Shown here: in pieces, positions 10,001-11,888 of the stretch
How the letters are laid out: every line of letters begins with the position of its first letter
How positions within the stretch are numbered: the stretch's first letter is position 1
NCBI GenBank assembly: GCA_028565715.1
Contig: JAOXYC010196131.1
Location: 1-11,888 of the forward strand
DNA length: 11,888 nt
Direction: 5' to 3'
DNA from: Phoronis pallida
Lineage: Eukaryota; Phoronida; Phoronidae
Program-made: the position numbers and the translations under genes
The notes under the pieces: generated by a model
What the model was told of the DNA's origin: nothing
Databases searched by the model: none
The model's input: only the letters and a program-made list of their open reading frames with translations

Positions 10001-10343
10001 GATTTCGAGGGTCACCAAAACCAATGAATAAAACACCTTTTACGCTTTGACCTTTAGGCTTCAATATTATCCTGCCATCACCATCCTGCCAAATATCTTT
10101 GTGATCCGAGTTGATGGGAAATGATGTCTGCGAAGCCCCATCGAGAGGTGCATACACAGATTGATATACTCTAACGTATACACCGCCGAAGCTATCTTTA
10201 AACAGAAGGTTTTCAGGTAGATCGATGCGAAGGTGATTTGTGACCTTCTGGGCTTGTAATTTGGTAGACACGATAATGAACAAACAACCAAAGGTAAAAA
10301 TATCTTGGATTCGCCATCCTTTTACCTTTTGTCTACAAGCCAT
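4086..10343 (-). CDS. Membrane-anchored protein with C80-peptidase-like and TcdA/TcdB-pore-like domains
   Basis: One intron-free frame of 2085 codons ending in TAG. Seen: a basic n-region and hydrophobic core (residues 4-25) with likely cleavage after A31; an unrecognised region 32-375; a C80-like peptidase at about 376-552 (H453, C499, possible D386); an acidic, probably disordered linker at about 590-740; Gly/Ala-rich hydrophobic segments at 770-968 and a block to about 1140 with LP-V-I-P and C-P-G motifs; an ectodomain of about 890 residues with 19 sequons and many cysteines; a transmembrane helix at 2034-2058; and a tail with a dileucine signal. From family knowledge, the peptidase cleaves its own chain after binding inositol hexakisphosphate, and the pore region inserts into endosomal membrane at low pH. 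I infer a type I endosomal or surface protein, possibly self-processing or membrane-active. The start is the first ATG after a good splice acceptor and begins a signal peptide. The gene is probably a horizontally acquired bacterial module. The frame is certain; the function is not. Confidence 0.93.
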   Translation of the reverse strand: MACRQKVKGWRIQDIFTFGCLFIIVSTKLQAQKVTNHLRIDLPENLLFKDSFGGVYVRVYQSVYAPLDGASQTSFPINSDHKDIWQDGDGRIILKPKGQSVKGVLFIGFGDPRNQFKFINRYMKQKKSAKTPLIRSFLVDYKTVEKLLKPRRIVTENSPEQKFGFSMNVDKNGYANQFGLSKLDADELRKQALPKSLVTYTTNIDQDIKRSGLEHWGKIRSIDDLDKFKKSPNDKAPHPHLKGIEQLNFNDIPHIKDDHMDLSGIKFNDIIKMRDTFRDQLLHARKFLGCVQTYSDELTRIKGDIKTSTDVDNLLKAYVSDDPNFKQHIEFGFLYGKQDFSNDVIADTLSQMTKKIAAEVPIENLKIKMDDLTEKITKETKQLKYDKEVIFQLGTTEEVKKASDYLQRRYARDNKDVRRIVLKDGELPFSDPDLQTHGQVNVDEKTRISVVGHGGLDKNKKWKIGGRGADALGKEISDVLMSHVADESRTLGKVSLIACNDAAIKPNEIGADFGLELMEKLKTDGIKADISARVGKLQISDKGLKLYMHGTLSDYQCRTTPPILVRKSAEGLEYNIINFNKAETDWIRKLPENIQNMKLILTSDASGSFDISDETEKTHLRSLQSVDERQEKSGVLNVEELVDEAPTTDDQDSNQRRPSMYVDVDDRQSPGLQILDETAVQSVLSDLDIGEWNEKLAVGVSDATSNLPTPDDWVPLIDTAELQTNGKTKVDLMNYKTYETRNVEIQKKVFMQFKKRSKLHAVSVRSLPQLSKSTLGMGGTGSLLGFGGFIMSATELAMSKDEEATGKGRKLAKTLEINGYVGFALSTYDLVGDSIQIAELAVGFQVSKKANAGIATMTRSTSKFLQFSKVFGNVGMGVGAVGSIVGLGFSAHALAHAETEAQKVEFGVQVAIESVNVVASGVTIGATITAVVASSATASAIASAAGPVGLVVAVVGILTSTITSLVFEFTDTRNNAQQVGKYFHKLDSVYSKCGYEYDESKNTFRILEDAIVESIDFEKGILKLDSQYIYRTWHGATGSGKINYFFWYKDFPKMVEDKDKAINIREGIRHSGSHNLKSAKNAETLILPVIPKSYISYSYSRLPFCTGMKDKGFDIIRRLEEDYRFDYDFYICPGEQTISSIDHEYVSTTLTVHLNSQVRIIAVPDISSDEHKPLHNKYTFNLVTSSSNHTIYLNDYFTFSLQCKSTNPCTWFLYYESVDFDDVTFLDSNWLTIGKVNIQITAQRDKLFLSDNHGGLLKIDLEKKSKVLASVTADSGKSSAELRKYLKNMDPTWLLDQKYVVISQFMDNEEYIGRAFYDVKSQIFLYSNMKGFRVSNDFKDKIQLIGTYHNDTYFMSGKGNSTVIWQTDSHSKSVVATYQLYCKNANFEISLLHVSQEDSSVYIIQSIFDVSLVYVLHANKIKLVFVDGNITDIMRLSEACFPTLGKYLKPTRRLYGMSSVPFPGECRYATTIPILPVKQSGTNNTNSHVWLYMGNTTQHNESLGSPCSAHVPPNATGIIIPNIENECDNLTLRDIQKSPTGDDVFFFYCEGDTKQFYYQIGDNDSIPVYVPGDIVHIEDFGNIKLVKSSNGGFYKFTSVENFTLAALSFTSLATQPNWKEAFENISSEALMESFIPILNMKEFNTEKALTAWYDPVDDRLVIVSPSIDADDIVYLGPTPSRTIVWLYGPKKRQIILQKVLDDDTISALIRKSGSKAFLEVGTSLSYRVVTSEVNSVKFMQGSVRIVTKHGVMLSIDYLNGTTFLGVNTTWMAQHNHSVVRDIEQLCRVYNSKSIVTMGRNFTTSEGGSTHRWYHCEMKCEISLSNDKQTIPKYLGSNLVERVIYFVIGEQIVKFEALDNTTVVSTGVEITRVKNAFVRGNTLLLQVLENSTLVHIPKLNNIKSLVIGTGENSNIEIGGNDWVNYPQIVISGIGTSGPQMAKIKINPPYTCMVEFDEIDNDTIIRDPITDGVIILEDYTKNFKIVDVTYIPADNEAAIQVDVCEERPRFFLTNRERYEPLMLKYTIDKPKVFQSTFVTIIVPVIVGEFILVISYVIFHYMKKRMRNRNSMKYSEKSHLLNNKETRC
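4110..4127 (-). other. Dileucine endosomal sorting motif in the cytosolic tail
   Basis: Residues 2073-2078 read E-K-S-H-L-L, a perfect [D/E]-x-x-x-L-[L/I] signal. They lie 15 residues beyond the transmembrane helix in a 27-residue tail. In animal type I proteins such motifs recruit AP-1/AP-2 adaptors for endocytosis and delivery to endosomes and lysosomes. Its placement on the predicted cytosolic side supports function, but a six-residue motif can arise by chance. Confidence 0.6.
4170..4244 (-). other. C-terminal transmembrane helix
   Basis: Residues about 2034-2058 form an uninterrupted hydrophobic stretch rich in V, I, F and L. It is followed at once by the basic stop-transfer cluster K-K-R-M-R-N-R. 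With the N-terminal signal peptide this predicts a type I single-pass protein. Large clostridial toxins and MARTX toxins have no such anchor, so it marks a eukaryotic adaptation. Confidence 0.85.
6924..8036 (-). other. TcdA/TcdB pore-forming-like region
   Basis: Residues about 770-1140. They contain Gly- and Ala-rich hydrophobic stretches, the clearest at 871-894 and 915-968, separated by an amphipathic segment. A β-rich block follows with L1087-P1088 through P1091, a tyrosine-rich stretch, and C1132-P1133-G1134. This arrangement of hydrophobic hairpins followed by a conserved LP...PG block is what I recognise from the pore-forming domain of large clostridial toxins and related insect-active toxins. 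In those proteins the region inserts into acidified endosomal membrane and passes the N-terminal part to the cytosol. The assignment is by eye. Confidence 0.7.
8688..9218 (-). other. C80-like cysteine peptidase (autoprocessing) domain
   Basis: Residues about 376-552. Seen: a hydrophobic strand ending in V-V-G-H453-G-G, and a second strand S-L-I-A-C499-N-D. This is the paired His-Gly and Ala/Gly-Cys signature of clan CD cysteine peptidases. The 46-residue His-Cys gap fits the 45 of TcdB (H653/C698), and D386 lies 67 residues before the His, close to the 66 of TcdB D587. A basic patch K-N-K-K-W-K follows the His and could bind phosphate. Family members are switched on by inositol hexakisphosphate and cut after leucine within the same chain. 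All candidate catalytic residues are present, so activity is possible. Confidence 0.75.
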
Positions 10344-10346
10344 TAT

Positions 10347-10361
10347 CTGAAAATTAAAAAC
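10347..10361 (-). promoter_or_regulatory. Splice acceptor just upstream of the start codon
   Basis: The minus strand reads GTTTTTAATTTTCAG, then ATA, then the ATG at 10343. A T-rich tract ending in CAG three bases before the start codon is a strong animal 3' splice site. It implies an upstream, probably untranslated, exon and an intron covering part of 10347-11888. I could not fix the donor; one weak minus-strand candidate (AGG then GTAAAC) lies near 11500. Confidence 0.55.
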
Positions 10362-10513
10362 GACCCCAACTAAAGCACTAGTACAAAGTCTCTACTTTGC
10401 AGCTCCTTTAGACGTTTGGTGTCTTGATTGTATTGTAAAAATGATCTCTTAACAAAAATGAATGGCCCATTTATTCTCATGTACCGGGGATTTCCGAAAG
10501 TATTGAACTTGAT

Positions 10514-10564
10514 TTGGATGAAGCATTTTAACTCGGCTAACGACTCGTTAAATACTTCATCCAA
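10514..10564. repeat. Imperfect inverted repeat (hairpin)
   Basis: The left arm TTGGATGAAGCATTTTAAC (10514-10532) pairs with the right arm GTTAAATACTTCATCCAA (10547-10564) with one mismatch and one single-base bulge, around a 14-base loop. Weaker pairing continues outward (ATTGAACTTGAT against the complement of GTTTCAAT). It lies in the probable 5' intron or promoter side of the gene. It may be a foldback element relic; no function is visible. Confidence 0.65.
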
Positions 10565-10681
10565 GTTTCAATCGAATAACCTCACATCATATTCAAATCC
10601 AAGCCAAATAACCTATCAGTATTGTGGAAGAAATATACATCTGTAATCTCGAATGACTTCTCGATTGGAAACTAGTAAATC

Positions 10682-11439
10682 GGGTGTCCCAAAAAAGTGG
10701 CCCCCGTTTTAACAAGCGTTCTCTCAACAACTGACTAACCAAATTTATTCTAATTTGTTATCAGACATCCTTAATGTATCCCTAATAAGTTTGTGAGATA
10801 TCAAAGAGATTGAATAAATATTATACGGAAATTTTCGGTTTAAATACAGGATGTCAAATTTTTCAATATCAGAGTCACAGGTACAAAAAAAACAACGTTC
10901 CCCTGGACGTTAACGTCATATATCTCCTAAACCAATGTTTGCAAATTTTTGAAAATTATTTTTTTATGTGTACATTTATAGTGTTTGTTAGTAGTCAAGA
11001 CTTTAAAACCATTTTTGTTAATTTTTTTAAATGAGGTCACAAATACGTTAAAGGTACTATTGTCAATTTCTTGGTAGTGGATGCATATTAAACAATGCTA
11101 ATGCGCTGGAAATTGGCAATTGTTTTGATTGTCCTGGCAAAACAGAATAATTATTTGTTAGGTATAGAATTTTTACAATGACTTCATAACATTTAATTCT
11201 AAATAACAGTATATTTACAATGTGCAGAGTTATTAGCCGTTTCATAAATGAAAAATTCATCTGATATTGGATTTTTCGACATGCTGATTTGAAATCAATA
11301 GTTTCCCCATGATATGTTATCAATCTGTTTGATCCTTTGCAAAGTTGCTGAAAATAACTTAAGGTAACACAGTGCAAGGTTTCAATGAATTCAGTTTTTC
11401 CATTGCCGAGAAAACCGCTAGTTTAAAAGAGGGACACCC
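10682..11439. repeat. Possible degenerate DNA-transposon remnant with GGGTGTCCC ends
   Basis: GGGTGTCCC at 10682-10690 is mirrored by GGGACACCC at 11431-11439, about 760 bases apart. Words of this form are familiar at the ends of mariner-like and related non-autonomous DNA elements in invertebrates. Only nine bases match exactly, and I found no clean target-site duplication. The interior has no transposase frame. It could equally be two unrelated fragments of one repeat family. Confidence 0.3.
10904..10957. repeat. Diverged repeat fragment, copy A
   Basis: The order ACGT, TATCTCCTAAAC, a T/A-rich stretch, then TGAAAATT corresponds to copy B at 11442-11500 (ACGT, TATCTTCTAAAC, then TGAAAGTT). 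It contains the perfect palindrome GACGTTAACGTC at 10906-10917. The similarity is visible but includes several gaps. Confidence 0.4.
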
Positions 11440-11441
11440 AA

Positions 11442-11500
11442 CCTGAACGTGACATACATGTGTATCTTCTAAACTGAACTTTCCAAAATGCTGAAAGTTT
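11442..11500. repeat. Diverged repeat fragment, copy B
   Basis: Same orientation and same landmark order as the fragment at 10904-10957, and directly adjoining GGGACACCC at 11431-11439. This suggests that the whole 10680-11500 stretch is built from pieces of one mobile-element family. Confidence 0.4.
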
Positions 11501-11888
11501 ACCCTATTAAGCACACTCATATTAATAATAGGTAGCAAAAATTTCAAAACAATTTGTTAATATTTGTTGACATGGCAAGGAAAACAAAATAACAAGTCGA
11601 AATTTAACGTTCCGGAGTTATTTTGTTTGCGTCTATGTTGTTTTCACTTGAAACGTTTTCGCTTGAACCTCCTGAATTTTTTTTTAAAATGCACTAAATA
11701 CACATTTTGTGTTTGTGCTGTAAATGTCATAAAAATGTTTTGAACGGCGTTTATAATACATTAAAATCAATGTGCCTTGTCAGAATGGACTTTCCTCGCT
11801 TCTCGCATCGTACGCCATTATTTGACGTAAATAAGGCAATTACCGCGGAACGGCAAATTTTGACTTGTCATTTTGATTTTGCTGCCCT
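11501..11888. other. AT-rich upstream flank, no gene seen
   Basis: No reading frame, RNA gene or clear promoter was recognised. It becomes slightly GC-richer around 11800-11850 (TTTGACGTAAATAAGG, ACCGCGGAACGG), which could be part of a regulatory region of the minus-strand gene or of a neighbour beyond the window. Confidence 0.4.

Noticed and set aside
9700-10250. ADP-ribosyltransferase-like reading of the N-terminal domain
   Set aside because: Some strand patterns suggested it, but I could not place a convincing Arg, Ser-Thr-Ser and Glu-x-Glu set.
9219-10250. Glucosyltransferase domain as in large clostridial toxins
   Set aside because: A single D-G-D triplet exists, but the surrounding family pattern is absent and the region is too short.
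4350-10291. Numerous short open frames on the plus strand and in other minus-strand frames inside the large gene
   Set aside because: They are shadows of the 2085-codon frame, have no recognisable domain and have no splice or start context of their own.
4086-10343. The window as bacterial or symbiont DNA
   Set aside because: A long ATT microsatellite, a splice acceptor before the ATG, clustered sequons, the membrane anchor with a dileucine signal, and long gene-poor flanks all point to an animal genome.
11063-11547. Two overlapping minus-strand frames of 104 and 62 codons upstream of the gene
   Set aside because: They overlap repeat fragments and match nothing I know. They are not joined in frame and are probably chance.

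Overview
The window looks like nuclear DNA of an animal, most plausibly an invertebrate; the species cannot be named from the sequence. Both flanks are AT-rich, non-coding and full of degenerate repeats, and a long ATT microsatellite runs off the left edge. The only convincing gene encodes a protein with a eukaryotic secretory layout: signal peptide, 19 N-glycosylation sequons, one C-terminal membrane anchor and a cytosolic dileucine sorting signal. A good splice acceptor (CAG) sits three bases before its start codon. Nothing suggests bacterial operons.

Layout: 1-152 microsatellite; 153-1232 AT-rich with no feature seen; 1233-1410 a short stretch of balanced composition; 1453-2084 seven copies of a GC-rich 13-mer, two at the left end inverted relative to the other five; 2085-3570 no supported gene; 3577-4029 two diverged direct copies of a non-coding repeat, the second starting 57 bases beyond the stop codon; 4086-10343 (minus strand) one uninterrupted 2085-codon reading frame; 10344-11888 upstream DNA with a splice acceptor, a hairpin and fragments of another repeat family.

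The gene is the point of interest. Reading from the N terminus, it has a signal peptide; about 340 residues of unrecognised sequence; a domain resembling the C80 cysteine peptidase (autoprocessing domain) of large clostridial and MARTX toxins, with the His and Cys motifs 46 residues apart; an acidic linker; a hydrophobic region and following block resembling the TcdA/TcdB pore-forming domain; a long cysteine-containing and glycosylation-rich ectodomain; a transmembrane helix; and a short basic tail with a perfect E-x-x-x-L-L motif. The order peptidase, then pore/translocation region, is that of large clostridial toxins. Here the bacterial glucosyltransferase slot holds other sequence, and the C-terminal repeat region is replaced by a membrane-anchored glycoprotein ectodomain.

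All 19 N-x-S/T sequons lie at or after residue 1188; the first 1187 residues have none. The boundary falls just after the toxin-like part. My inference is that a bacterial toxin module was acquired, probably by horizontal transfer, and fitted with animal secretory and endosomal targeting parts. The family assignment rests on motif recognition alone, since no search was run.
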